64,000 nt of DNA from Sphingobacterium sp. GVS05A (lineage in GTDB: Bacteria; Bacteroidota; Bacteroidia; Sphingobacteriales; Sphingobacteriaceae). Each line of letters begins with the position of its first letter. Within the stretch, counting starts at the first letter, position 1. Under the pieces are notes generated by a model. It searched no databases. It had not been told where the DNA came from and saw nothing but the letters and a program-made list of their open reading frames with translations. This document shows, one piece after another, positions 8,457 to 17,801 of the stretch. The stretch spans positions 1,054,001-1,118,000 of the forward strand of contig NZ_JAHXYR010000001.1 of the NCBI RefSeq assembly GCF_019969845.1, written 5' to 3'. Made by a program: the position numbers and the translations under genes.

Positions 8457-9536
8457 ATGAAAACAACATTAAAAACAATACTATTTTTTGGCCTGACAGC
8501 ATCGACATTACTGCAAGTCTCCTGTAATAACCCAAAAACGAATACGTCCGAAACGGCTTCCATTAAACCTGTTTTTGTTACTGATGCGGTACGTTATGAT
8601 TCCGATGATCCTGCGATCTGGGTTAATAAAACCGATCCCAGCAAAAGTCTGGTCATCGCAACCGACAAAGATGCAGATGGCGCTTTATTTGTGTACGATT
8701 TACAAGGTAAGATTGTCAAAGATAAGGTAGTCTCAAATTTGAAACGCCCAAATAATGTGGATATCGCCTATGGTTTGATCATCGGAGGGAAACCAGTCGA
8801 TATCGCTGTGACAACAGAACGTATGACACATAAACTACGCGTATTCTCGTTGCCAGATATGAAACCAATCGATCAGGGTGGATTGGATATGTTTGTAGGG
8901 GAAACAGAACCTGATTTCAGGGATTTGATGGGAATAGCACTTTATACTTCACCGAAGGGGGAGATCTATGCCATTGTGGGAAGAAAAAATGGTCCCAAAG
9001 AGGGTTACTTGGGCCAATATCTCTTGACGGATAATGGTGCCGGCGCTGTGAAGGCCACCTTAGTCCGTAAGTTTGGTTCATTTAGTGGAAAGAAAGAAAT
9101 TGAAGCCATCGCTGTAGACAATGAACTGGGCTATATCTACTATTCGGATGAACAAATGGGGGTGAAGCAGTATTATGCAGATCCTGCGAAGGGAAATCAA
9201 CAATTAGCTTTGTTTGCGACCGAAGGTTTCACAGAAGACCATGAAGGTATTTCGATTTATAAATTGACGGATAGTACGGGCTATATTTTGGTGTCCGATC
9301 AGGGGGTTAACCGCTTTCAGATTTTTAGTCGTGAGGGTACAAAGGCAAACCCATTTGAACATACTCATTTAAAGACGGTGCCCGTTATGGCTACGCAAAG
9401 TGATGGTTCGGACGTCGTGTCTATCCGTCTAAACGATACATTTCAGCATGGTTTATTTGTTGCCATGAGCGATGATAAGACTTTTCACTATTACCGTTGG
9501 GAAGATATCGCTGGGCAGGAGCTAAAAAAGAAATAG
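8457..9536 (+). CDS. Beta-propeller phytase (3-phytase), lipoprotein
   Basis: 359 aa. Hydrolyses phosphate from myo-inositol hexakisphosphate in a calcium-dependent manner. The signal peptide ends in a lipobox-like QVSC, so the enzyme is probably anchored to a membrane. Phytase propeller hallmarks are visible: DSDDPAIWVN near 50, ATDKDADGALFVYDL, LKRPNNVDI, then the KEIEAIAVDNELGYIYYSDE stretch, and EDHEGISIYK with VSDQG near the C-terminus. Length matches the family (about 350-380 aa). It is the last gene of the TonB receptor operon and is followed by a strong hairpin terminator. Beta-propeller phytases beside TonB-dependent receptors are known in Gram-negative bacteria; phosphate control here is only an inference. 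Confidence 0.9.
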   Translation: MKTTLKTILFFGLTASTLLQVSCNNPKTNTSETASIKPVFVTDAVRYDSDDPAIWVNKTDPSKSLVIATDKDADGALFVYDLQGKIVKDKVVSNLKRPNNVDIAYGLIIGGKPVDIAVTTERMTHKLRVFSLPDMKPIDQGGLDMFVGETEPDFRDLMGIALYTSPKGEIYAIVGRKNGPKEGYLGQYLLTDNGAGAVKATLVRKFGSFSGKKEIEAIAVDNELGYIYYSDEQMGVKQYYADPAKGNQQLALFATEGFTEDHEGISIYKLTDSTGYILVSDQGVNRFQIFSREGTKANPFEHTHLKTVPVMATQSDGSDVVSIRLNDTFQHGLFVAMSDDKTFHYYRWEDIAGQELKKK

Positions 9537-9564
9537 TCTTTAGAGAAGACTGATAAAGTATAAG

Positions 9565-9605
9565 GCAACAGTTGTATAATTGACGTACAGCTGTTGCTTT
9601 TTTTA
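9565..9605 (+). terminator. Intrinsic terminator after the phytase gene
   Basis: GCAACAG (9565-9571) pairs with CTGTTGC (9591-9597); the inner bases TTGT/ACAG extend the stem to 11 pairs with one wobble. A run of T follows. Confidence 0.85.
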
Positions 9606-9794
9606 AGGAATAATACCCTTACTGCTATTGTTTTTTAAGATCCTGGATGTCCGTGCAGTGATAACACAAGTGAAGTCTTCATCAATCCTGTTCGTACATT
9701 TTATACGCTACAGCTGATTCCTATTGGTGATAGCGAATCAAGCTCTCAGAAAGAAATATGGTCTTTCTCAGTGTAAGCAAAGCATTAATCAATC

Positions 9795-11861
9795 CTATTT
9801 AGAGGTTTTATGCGTTGCGGTTACAGGTAATTCCTTACAACGGATAGGAATTTTAAACCAGAATGTCGAACCTTCGCCGAGTGTGCTGTCCACACCTATT
9901 TCTCCTTGATGTTTTTGGATAATTTCACGACAGATAAACAGGCCGATGCCGAATCCAGAGGCGTAACTATCTGTTGAATCATTCACCCGATAGAATTTGT
10001 TAAAAATCTGCTTTTGATGCTTGTCATTGATGCCTCTTCCCTGATCGCTGACTTTTACACTGAAATAATCATCATCCACTAGGACATCCATGATAATGGT
10101 CGAATTGGTGGGAGCGTATTTAATAGCGTTGTCGATAAAATTAATGATTACCTGTTCAATCTTATCACGATCAGCGACAATTTCCTGTTTGGAATCTGTT
10201 GCTCCTGTATAATGAATAAAATGCTTGATGGGTTTTAGCGAATAGATGTTACGGATATAATCTATTAGTGTGCAGATACGAAATGTATTTTTGTGGAGCA
10301 ATAATTTCCCCTCATTGAGCTGGGATACATTCAGGAAACCCTCGATTAGTCCACGCATACGTGTAGCCTGCTCATTTGACTGATGGAGATATTGTAGCCG
10401 TTTTTCCGAACTGAGTGTCTGTTCCCTTGCAAGCAACAGTTGTATATAGGCAATTAGTGAAGTCAAAGGAGTCTTCAATTCATGGCTTGCGATACTGATA
10501 AAGTCCAGTTTTTTTCTTTCCTCTTCTTTGTCGTTGGTTGTATCGAATATCGCACCGTATATGATTTGTCGGTTTGAATCGGCCGATAATTGTCCACCAC
10601 CAACAGATCGAAGCCATTTTATTTTGCCTGTTTTTTTATCTTCTATTTCACATTGACAGTCAAAGGGGGACTGTTTGGATACAACCTCCTGAAAGATATG
10701 ACGTATCTTATCCCGGTATTGCGGTAGGATCTGGGTGAAAAAATCCACTTCCTGTATTTCTCCTTGGTGATCAAAGCCAAAAAGCTCGCGACATTGATCA
10801 TTGAGTTCCATTTTCCTTGATTCCAGATCAATGGAAAAGATGCCAATTCCTGCAGCCTCCACGATCATTCTAAACTCTTGGTCTTTCTTTGCGATCAGGG
10901 TATTGATGGCCTCCAGTTGTTCACGCTCTGCATGCTGTTGTGTAATATCCAGCGTAGTGCCGGCAAACCATTCCGGCTGTTGGTCCTGATCAAAATACAT
11001 TTTTCCCTTACAATGGAGCCAGCGTAATTTTTGATCCTCGGCACCAATGGTACGAAACTGTACATCATAAACACCTTTATTTTGATAACTCAATGATTTT
11101 TTGACTTCCCGATCTATTCTGTTCCTATCTTCGGGATGTATATAGCGTAAAACCTCGCTATAAGGAACAGTCTCACCCTTGGCAAAGCCAAAGAGCTCAC
11201 GTGTACGTTCATCCCAGTGTACAATGTAGCTCTTGCAGTTTAGATTCCAAGTCCCCATTTCGGCAGATTGTAGTGCAAAATGATAATGCTCTTCGCTTTC
11301 AATGATTTTCTTTAGTGCAGCTTTTAGCTTTTGGTTTAAATTTTTGGTTTCCCGGTCTGGTAATGGGTATTTATTTAAACTGGTGACTGCATGAATGTTT
11401 CCTTCTAGGCTGTATTTCGGGGTCAGTAAATCTTCAAGAAGTTTTTGCTCAATGCTATTCTTTTCATCCGAATGTTGCGCGATCGGAATATGATGGGGAA
11501 TAATGTTTATTTCTTGATATATACCATATATCTCTCCTGCTGTATTGATAAGGGGCTGGTATTTCATGTTGCAGTTATATTTGCCGGATTGTTCTTCTAG
11601 ATCAAGTCTGATTGATACATTTTCTTCTAGCAGGGTTTTCTGGTTAAACCATACCTGTTTTAATTTAGAGACATTAGCATGGAGATGATCCTGTTGAACA
11701 CGATCTTCAAGCCGCTGTCCAAGGACAGTTTCATCACAATTCCACAGCTGGAGCATTCTTGCACTGGCATAGGATATATGGAACTCGGGGCTATCATAAA
11801 TCGCGCAAGCCCCCGATGCGGCTCTGAGTATGGTTAAAATATCTTTGTCGGAACGGATCAT
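9795..11861 (-). CDS. PAS-domain sensor histidine kinase (soluble)
   Basis: 688 aa with no membrane segment. Three PAS-like regions can be read (about 10-120, 190-310 and 330-445; the second holds YIHPEDR and WFAGTTLDIT, the third AAGIGIFSIDLESRK). They are followed by a HisKA domain with phospho-acceptor His460 in SIASHELKTPLTSL and a HATPase domain with the N-box INFIDNAIKYA, the G1 box DQGRGIND and the G2 box GFGIGLFICREI. This is a complete HPK1-type cytoplasmic kinase responding to an unknown internal signal. A NarL-type response regulator is transcribed divergently 322 bases away and is the likely partner, though kinases of this class usually pair with OmpR-type regulators, so partnership is not certain. 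Confidence 0.9.
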   Translation of the reverse strand: MIRSDKDILTILRAASGACAIYDSPEFHISYASARMLQLWNCDETVLGQRLEDRVQQDHLHANVSKLKQVWFNQKTLLEENVSIRLDLEEQSGKYNCNMKYQPLINTAGEIYGIYQEINIIPHHIPIAQHSDEKNSIEQKLLEDLLTPKYSLEGNIHAVTSLNKYPLPDRETKNLNQKLKAALKKIIESEEHYHFALQSAEMGTWNLNCKSYIVHWDERTRELFGFAKGETVPYSEVLRYIHPEDRNRIDREVKKSLSYQNKGVYDVQFRTIGAEDQKLRWLHCKGKMYFDQDQQPEWFAGTTLDITQQHAEREQLEAINTLIAKKDQEFRMIVEAAGIGIFSIDLESRKMELNDQCRELFGFDHQGEIQEVDFFTQILPQYRDKIRHIFQEVVSKQSPFDCQCEIEDKKTGKIKWLRSVGGGQLSADSNRQIIYGAIFDTTNDKEEERKKLDFISIASHELKTPLTSLIAYIQLLLAREQTLSSEKRLQYLHQSNEQATRMRGLIEGFLNVSQLNEGKLLLHKNTFRICTLIDYIRNIYSLKPIKHFIHYTGATDSKQEIVADRDKIEQVIINFIDNAIKYAPTNSTIIMDVLVDDDYFSVKVSDQGRGINDKHQKQIFNKFYRVNDSTDSYASGFGIGLFICREIIQKHQGEIGVDSTLGEGSTFWFKIPIRCKELPVTATHKTSK

Positions 11862-12183
11862 AAAGTTTCAAAAAAATAAAATGCTATTTAGTTTAAAACA
11901 AATATTGTTCCTTTTCTAAATCCTTTTCGAGATTTTACTTAAAATTTAGTACGAATGGATTTCTCTTTCTGAAAATGAGTGTCAATGGAATGTCCTTATA
12001 AAGTCCTTTAAATAGATAGAATTTTGTACCTTTATTCAGCTTGTACTAGTTTGGACTGCAGACGAAGTAGGGCTGGAGGTACAATTGGTTTCTGGGCTTT
12101 CCAAAGTAAAAATGCAACTGAACTCCATAGTAGCATACTACTCGGATAAAGAAAAAAGATAATTTTATTAAATATTGCCAAAG
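11862..12183. other. Divergent intergenic region, 322 bp
   Basis: AT-rich spacer between the PAS kinase and the response regulator. The only structure seen is a distant inverted pair, TTGTACCT (about 12024-12031) and AGGTACAA (about 12077-12084), which could fold in the leader of the regulator mRNA. No convincing promoter boxes were found. Confidence 0.4.
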
Positions 12184-12846
12184 ATGAGTAAGGTTAAGAT
12201 ACTGTTGGTTGAAGATCATATGGTCGTACGTAATGGTATTAAATTGTTATTGGAATCTCAGGAGGATTTTGTCGTCATCGGGGAGGCTTCGGATGGCAAT
12301 GAGGCACTACAACTCCTGAGCAATGAATTATTGCCCGATATTATCTTAACGGATATCAGTATGGATCATATGGACGGAATGGAACTGTTGCGTGTGATCA
12401 AAGCCAAGTATCCATCCATTAAGGTTGTCATCCTTTCGATGTTGAATCAGATTCATTATGTTATTGAAGGATTTGAGCATGGCCTTTCGGGTTATCTGCT
12501 TAAAAACGTGGATTATAACGAACTTCTTTTTGGACTCAATCATGTTGCTAATGGTGGTAAATATATGAGTGAAGAAATCAGTATGGCGCTGCTTGATCAG
12601 GTAATTTCTGGTGAAAATTATACGGATCTACCAAACCGTTCGTTACCTGACTTTGACATCAGTGAACGCGAATTGGAAGTACTGAAATTGATCGCTGACG
12701 GCTTTACGAACATGGAGATTGCTGACAAAATCTTTTTGAGCAAACGCACAATAGAGGGCCACCGACAAAGTTTGATCGAAAAAATGAATGTGAAAAATAC
12801 GGCAGAACTTGTTAAAGTTGCCTTCCAATCCGGTATTCTCAAATAG
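12184..12846 (+). CDS. NarL/FixJ-family response regulator
   Basis: 220 aa from ATG 12184; a TTG three codons earlier is less likely. The receiver domain has the acidic pocket (Glu10, Asp11), phospho-acceptor Asp57 in ILTDISMDHMDG, the switch residue in VVILSMLN and Lys in GYLLKN. A LuxR-type HTH follows (ISERELEVLKLIADGFTN, then SKRTIEGHRQSLIEKM). It is transcribed away from the PAS kinase at 9795. Its receiver is strikingly like the truncated regulator at 63696, with long identical runs such as LLVEDHMVVRNGIKLLLESQ, so the two are recent paralogues. Confidence 0.92.
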   Translation: MSKVKILLVEDHMVVRNGIKLLLESQEDFVVIGEASDGNEALQLLSNELLPDIILTDISMDHMDGMELLRVIKAKYPSIKVVILSMLNQIHYVIEGFEHGLSGYLLKNVDYNELLFGLNHVANGGKYMSEEISMALLDQVISGENYTDLPNRSLPDFDISERELEVLKLIADGFTNMEIADKIFLSKRTIEGHRQSLIEKMNVKNTAELVKVAFQSGILK

Positions 12847-12879
12847 TCCATTAAAATAATCCAATCGATTCCTGCTTGA

Positions 12880-13707
12880 CTAACTTTTGGTTTGCAACTG
12901 CTGCTGTGTTTTTTTTCTACTGTTGAGGATAAGTAAAACAGATCCGATAAGTATAAATGGGATACTCAGTAGCTGTCCCATATTAATGAACAATGAATTT
13001 TCAAAATCTTCCTGATTGAGTTTTAGAAACTCATCTAAAAATCGAAAGGAAAACAATAGGATCAACAATAAAGCGAAGCAATTTCCAATGTTGTTTTTTA
13101 GGATTGGTTTTGTCCATAGATAACGTAGTAACAGAAATAGGATGATACAAAACAATGCTTCGTATAACTGAGCCGGATGCCGTGGTATTTGATCGATAGA
13201 AGTGAAAATAAAAGCCCAGGGCATGTTTGTTGGCGTACCTATCATCTCCGAATTCATTAGATTACCCAGGCGGATACACGCTCCAGCGATAGGGACCACC
13301 AATGCGATTCGATCTGCAACCCAAAGGAAGGGAAGCTTTTGCTTCTTCGCGAACAAGAAAATAGAGACCAAAATACCAATGCCACCGCCATGACTAGCCA
13401 GACCACCTTCCCATATGGCGAATATCTTTAGCGGATTACTGAAATAATACGAGGGATCATAAAATAAGACATGCCCCATACGTGCACCTATAATTGTGCC
13501 CACGACAATATAGATACTGAGCTGATCCAAAAATTCGACGGCTCGGCCTTCCTTTTTAAACATTGTCCATAACAGTCTGTAGCATAGGATAATTCCAAGT
13601 AGCCAAAATATACCGTACCAACGGATAGGGTGATTGATGATCGGTATGGTAAAGATGTCGCTATTGACATCCCAAGTGATGAAATTCAATATTAAGCTAC
13701 TCGTCAT
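12880..13707 (-). CDS. lgt: Prolipoprotein diacylglyceryl transferase
   Basis: 275-aa inner-membrane enzyme that transfers diacylglycerol from phosphatidylglycerol to the lipobox cysteine of prolipoproteins. Family signatures are all readable: GARMGHVLFYDP, WEGGLASHGGGIG, RLGNLMNSEMIG and RHPAQLYEAL, spread over seven hydrophobic segments. It serves the many lipoproteins of this cell, including several encoded in this window. It converges on the response regulator gene with a 33-base gap. The ATG at 13707 gives a normal N-terminus for the family. Confidence 0.95.
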   Translation of the reverse strand: MTSSLILNFITWDVNSDIFTIPIINHPIRWYGIFWLLGIILCYRLLWTMFKKEGRAVEFLDQLSIYIVVGTIIGARMGHVLFYDPSYYFSNPLKIFAIWEGGLASHGGGIGILVSIFLFAKKQKLPFLWVADRIALVVPIAGACIRLGNLMNSEMIGTPTNMPWAFIFTSIDQIPRHPAQLYEALFCIILFLLLRYLWTKPILKNNIGNCFALLLILLFSFRFLDEFLKLNQEDFENSLFINMGQLLSIPFILIGSVLLILNSRKKTQQQLQTKS

Positions 13708-14237
13708 TATGCCTTACAATATTTCGTGTATGGTATTAGTATAATGGGGAGGTTATTTGTTACATTAAATCATTAAAATAAATTCAATAAGCATGTTATT
13801 GGTTCGGAAACTAGGTCATTTAATGCAAATATTGATGCTCCCTGTACGATTGTTAAAATGCCTAATTCATCTTTTTTCGATCCTGTATATTTGTTTGTCA
13901 ATAAGACAGCATGACGAAGTTTTTTTTATAAGCAAGCTGATTTAGAAGATTGCGGACCTACCTGTTTAGGATGAACCGTAAGCAGTATGTTTCTATGTAT
14001 CTTTAATCCATTAAGAGTCATACTTAAATATCAGGAAAGTTAAATATTTTTGAACTCAGGTATATTGTTTTGTTGGGAATATTCCGATATTCGATTACTT
14101 ATTGATGCAACCCTGATGAGCGTTATACCTTAACGTTTAAAATATCGTACTCATCATAGCGGCATTGTTATTTTAAATTACAGAAGGACATAAGTATACC
14201 TTTGGAGAAGAACAAAAGTGAATTAATAAATATTCTG
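13708..14237. other. Intergenic region with -7 promoter element for the LytS-type kinase
   Basis: 530 bases, AT-rich. Near its end TACCTTTG (14197-14204) matches the Bacteroidota -7 box TAnnTTTG exactly; a matching -33 TTTG at the right distance was not found (TTTT at 14171-14174 is the best). A possible long-loop inverted pair GATGAG/CTCATC (about 14115-14155) was seen. Nothing else recognised. Confidence 0.4.
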
Positions 14238-16166
14238 ATGAAATTATATAGAACTGGAGCGTTTTACTGTCTTATCGTGGTTTTACTGCTGGTCCAGTTA
14301 TTTTCTTGTCATCAGAATAAGCCCCAGGACGCACAGAAGGCTACGGTCGTAGCCAACGACTCTCTTGACCTGAGCTATGAGAATGCGATGCTGAGCTATC
14401 TTTCAACACAGGATTTCAAGAGTGCAGTCCTTGTACACAAGAAAAGAAATGAACTGCTTAAAGATGGCTATTTTGAGCATTCTCCTTACAGTTCGATTCT
14501 GTTGGCCTACGAATATTTACTGGATGATAATATAGATTCCGTCGAAATTGCGCTAAAAAATCTGGAAGGGCAAAAATTATCTTCGGATTTGGCTGTTTTA
14601 AAGGATTATCTGGGGATTCGTGCCAATTTCAGTTTTCATGATGTAACCAGCGGAACGATGATGGAGCAGATTATTGATGCGAAGGAGTACGCTTTAGCAC
14701 ATGAAAGTGTGTTTACCTTTCTGTTCTATAATCTATTAGCCAATGCAGAATACCGACAGGCAAAATACCGAGAGGCTTTGAAAGATGTTGAGTCCTGGTA
14801 TCATTATCATCCCAATAAATCCAACGCACATGTCTCTCAGGCCTATCAGGAAATGAAGTTTATGCAATATATTGCTTTGCATGATTATGAGAAACTAAAA
14901 GGTACTTTGGACAGTTGTAAACACTATGCAAATGCAACCAAGGACTCGGCCATCATCATGCGGATGTATGACTTACAGTCGCAATATTATTTTAGTATTA
15001 ACAACAATCTCAAAGCAATAGAGGCGTCCAAGAAGTACTTCAATTATCTAGAAGCATCCAATACCCTCAATGCATATATTTTTGCAAATCTTGGCAAGAA
15101 TTTCCTGAACAATAATCAGGTGGATTCGGCCATATTTTATTTTAATTCCGGTCTCCGATTCATCAAAAAGCATAATATTAAGCATAATAAAATGTTTTAT
15201 TATAAAAATCTGCAATTAGCTTATGCATCAAAGGGAGATTATGAACGGGCCTATTTTGCATTGGATTCAACTTTTCAAGATTATAAACTGAGTACACAGC
15301 GGATCGAAGCTGAGAAAATCAACGATATCAATACAAAATACCAAACAGAGAAAAAGGATCAGGCAATTACGCTGTTAAGAACAACAAACGCATTCAATCA
15401 TAAGATACTGGTGCAACAACGTTGGATATTTGTTATTCTATTGGCCCTGGTATTCAGTATCGCATTTTTTATCTATTTCAGAAATAAACAGAAATTGCTG
15501 CAAAATATCAATCAACGTATTCTTGCGGAGAATAAGCAGCTTATTTTAGAACAAAAAACAAGGCAAAACCAATTAAATCCACATTTTATATACAATGCCA
15601 TTGCCAACCTACAGGGATTGATCAGTAGCGAACAAAAGGCAAAGGCTAATCAATATCTGCTCTTATTGTCCCGTCAGATCCGTGATATCCTTGAATTGAA
15701 TAGGGAAGAATATATTTCATTGGATCAGGAAATTAAATCATTAAATAATTATATACTTTTACAGCAGATGCGTTATCAAGATGTGTTTGGTTTTCAGATT
15801 GAGACTGACGATCTGGATCTGGATGATGTCATGATTCCACCAATGATCATACAGCCATTTGTGGAAAACGCCATTGAGCATGCGTTTAAGAATTTACCTT
15901 ATATGGGACACCTGGAGATTTCTTTCCGTACACATGAAAATCAACTGCATGTCAGCATCTGTGACAATGGTTGGGGGATGCAAGTATCTAAGGAGCATGT
16001 TCCCCACAAGACCTCCTTATCGCAGATCATTACAAAGGAACGTTTGGAGCTTTTGTTTGTGGATGCTGAACCGGAAGCACGGATTGAAATAACACCAAAC
16101 TATAACGATGATCAGCGTGGTTATAAAGTCGAAATTTATATTCCACTTGTTTTATATTTTAACTAA
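14238..16166 (+). CDS. LytS/YehU-type sensor histidine kinase with TPR sensor domain
   Basis: 642 aa from ATG 14238. A TTG at 14202 in the same frame lies inside the predicted -7 box and was not used. The N-terminus has a hydrophobic signal ending in a lipobox-like LFSC, then about 350 residues of TPR-like helices (for example ALKDVESWYHYHPN and VDSAIFYFNSGLRF), a transmembrane helix near residues 395-415, and a His_kinase (PF06580) domain with His449 in QLNPHFIYNAI. The ATP-binding domain shows PPMIIQPFVENAIEHAFKN and CDNGWGM. It is 12 bases upstream of a LytTR response regulator, its cognate partner. The combined lipobox and membrane helix is unusual for a kinase. Confidence 0.88.
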   Translation: MKLYRTGAFYCLIVVLLLVQLFSCHQNKPQDAQKATVVANDSLDLSYENAMLSYLSTQDFKSAVLVHKKRNELLKDGYFEHSPYSSILLAYEYLLDDNIDSVEIALKNLEGQKLSSDLAVLKDYLGIRANFSFHDVTSGTMMEQIIDAKEYALAHESVFTFLFYNLLANAEYRQAKYREALKDVESWYHYHPNKSNAHVSQAYQEMKFMQYIALHDYEKLKGTLDSCKHYANATKDSAIIMRMYDLQSQYYFSINNNLKAIEASKKYFNYLEASNTLNAYIFANLGKNFLNNNQVDSAIFYFNSGLRFIKKHNIKHNKMFYYKNLQLAYASKGDYERAYFALDSTFQDYKLSTQRIEAEKINDINTKYQTEKKDQAITLLRTTNAFNHKILVQQRWIFVILLALVFSIAFFIYFRNKQKLLQNINQRILAENKQLILEQKTRQNQLNPHFIYNAIANLQGLISSEQKAKANQYLLLLSRQIRDILELNREEYISLDQEIKSLNNYILLQQMRYQDVFGFQIETDDLDLDDVMIPPMIIQPFVENAIEHAFKNLPYMGHLEISFRTHENQLHVSICDNGWGMQVSKEHVPHKTSLSQIITKERLELLFVDAEPEARIEITPNYNDDQRGYKVEIYIPLVLYFN

Positions 16167-16178
16167 AAAATCAATATT

Positions 16179-16913
16179 ATGAAAGTCTATATTCTTGAAG
16201 ATGAGTATAATATATACTTGTATATAAAGTCACTCCTGGATAGTATCCCTTATGTTCAAATCGTCGGTTACAGCCCTTCAATTGCTCAGGCTGAGCGGGA
16301 GCTACTGGCAACTAACCCCGATTTAATTTTGGCTGACATTCAGCTGAAAGATGGTTCAAGTTTATCCTTTCTCTCTGAACTTAAATTGGATATCAATACG
16401 ATTTTTATTACAGCATTCAATCAATACGCCATTGAAGCACTTAATATCGGAGCCATTGCGTATCTGTTGAAACCTTTGGTGCCCGACCAGTTTATCGAAG
16501 CGATCGAAAAATGTTATAAAAAGAATACTGAATATCGATTCAATAGCATGCAGTTAAATATGGCGGAGAGCTATCTAAAAGCGCCTAATAAACCAAAAAA
16601 AATAGCCTTACGTACTTTTGAATATACACAGATTGTGAATATCGACGATGTGCTTTATTGCCATGGCGACAAGGGATATACCACATTTTATATCAAAGAC
16701 AACAAGCCTATGATGGTTTCTAAAGTATTGAAACACTTCGAAACTATGTTGCCTGAAACAGAGTTTATCCGATGTCATCAATCTTATCTGATCAATGCAA
16801 ACTATATTAAAAAATATTTTAAAGATGGTCAGTTGGAGATGGCAGATGGTAAAATGATTCCTGTAGCGACGAGAAAGAAGGATGTTATTCAGCAATTTCT
16901 GAATGATTTCTAA
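16179..16913 (+). CDS. LytTR-family response regulator
   Basis: 244 aa. N-terminal receiver with acidic residues Glu7-Asp8, phospho-acceptor Asp53 in ILADIQLKDGS, Thr78 and Lys98 (YLLKPL), then a C-terminal LytTR DNA-binding domain (about 140-244) with the typical core DVLYCHGDKGYTTFY, ending in the FIRCHQSYLINANYI stretch. It follows the LytS-type kinase by 12 bases, so it forms a two-component operon. The targets are not apparent from the sequence; the imu operon that follows has its own operator. Confidence 0.93.
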   Translation: MKVYILEDEYNIYLYIKSLLDSIPYVQIVGYSPSIAQAERELLATNPDLILADIQLKDGSSLSFLSELKLDINTIFITAFNQYAIEALNIGAIAYLLKPLVPDQFIEAIEKCYKKNTEYRFNSMQLNMAESYLKAPNKPKKIALRTFEYTQIVNIDDVLYCHGDKGYTTFYIKDNKPMMVSKVLKHFETMLPETEFIRCHQSYLINANYIKKYFKDGQLEMADGKMIPVATRKKDVIQQFLNDF

Positions 16914-16998
16914 TGGAAACGTAAGTTCTTTTGGAACCGAAAAGAAGGCTTATCCTTATTTATAAATCCTGAAAAGCTAAAAAATATAGCAACTTTGT

Positions 16999-17025
16999 TT
17001 TAATACTAAAATTATTAGTATTAAA
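16999..17025 (+). promoter_or_regulatory. 27-bp palindrome, candidate SOS-type operator of the imu operon
   Basis: TTTAATACTA (16999-17008) and TAGTATTAAA (17016-17025) are perfect reverse complements around a 7-base AAATTAT spacer. The right arm overlaps a perfect -7 box TAAATTTG (17022-17029), so a bound repressor would block RNA polymerase. No LexA gene is in the window; the identity of the binding protein is inference. Confidence 0.6.
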
Positions 17026-17054
17026 TTTGCTTAAACTTTAAGACGGAGGTGGCT

Positions 17055-17801
17055 ATGTTATTAACAGAAAAAAAAGCTTTAATCGGCCAATTGAAAAAGG
17101 ACCTGTTGGTATGGCAGGGAGTACCACAAAAATCGGCTGATGTACTACCGATGGGCCTTGGTCCATTGGAAGAGGCTTTCCCCAACGGAATTTTCCCCAG
17201 GGGAGTGATTCACGAATTTGTTAGTTTTGATCGGATAGGAGGAGCCGTTTCTTGTGGTTTTATCAGCGGTCTGTTGGGCAAGCTGATGCGTAATGGTGGG
17301 ATCTGCATTTGGATAAGTTGCTTTCATTCACTATTCCCTACTGCCCTGAAATCGTTTGGTGTTGTTCCTGAAAATGTCATTTTCGTTCGTATGGAACGGG
17401 AAAAGGATGTTTTATGGGCGATGGAAGAGGCTCTAAAGTGTGAAGGGATAACAGCTGTACTGGCTGAGATACATCATTTGGACTTTGTACAGTCGCGGCG
17501 CTTGCAGCTGGCTGTGGAGAAAAGTGCAGTAACGGGATTTATCCTACAGCATAACCCGAGGTTACTGGGAGCAACAGCCTGTGCTGCACGATGGAAAATT
17601 AGCTCACTGCCAAGCCAATTGGAAGATGGACTGCCGGGAATTGGTTATCCGAGTTGGGATATAGCCTTGTTGAAAGTCCGGAACGGAAATCCGGGGCGAT
17701 GGCAGATCACATGGACTGCTGGCGGCTTTGAGCCTGTTGCTAAAACAAGGCAAGAGACTGAAAACTGGGCTCAATCTTATCATAACCGGGGATTGGCATG
17801 A
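17055..17801 (+). CDS. imuA: ImuA-like RecA-fold protein of the mutasome operon
   Basis: 248 aa from ATG 17055. The short RecA-related accessory protein of the ImuA-ImuB-DnaE2 translesion synthesis system. It reads as a RecA-core remnant (LPMGLGPLEEAFPNGIFPRG near the N-terminus, GGICIWISC after a hydrophobic strand, and VLAEIHHLDF as the Walker B-like strand) without a normal Walker A lysine loop. A GTG two codons earlier is possible, but GGAGG at 17045-17049 is placed 5 bases before the ATG; such a strong Shine-Dalgarno is rare in this window. The stop overlaps the start of imuB (ATGA). The palindrome at 16999-17025 suggests damage-inducible control. Confidence 0.82.
   Translation: MLLTEKKALIGQLKKDLLVWQGVPQKSADVLPMGLGPLEEAFPNGIFPRGVIHEFVSFDRIGGAVSCGFISGLLGKLMRNGGICIWISCFHSLFPTALKSFGVVPENVIFVRMEREKDVLWAMEEALKCEGITAVLAEIHHLDFVQSRRLQLAVEKSAVTGFILQHNPRLLGATACAARWKISSLPSQLEDGLPGIGYPSWDIALLKVRNGNPGRWQITWTAGGFEPVAKTRQETENWAQSYHNRGLA

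Noticed and set aside
14202..14237. TTG start of the LytS-type kinase
   Set aside because: It lies inside the predicted -7 promoter box TACCTTTG; ATG 14238 is the better start.
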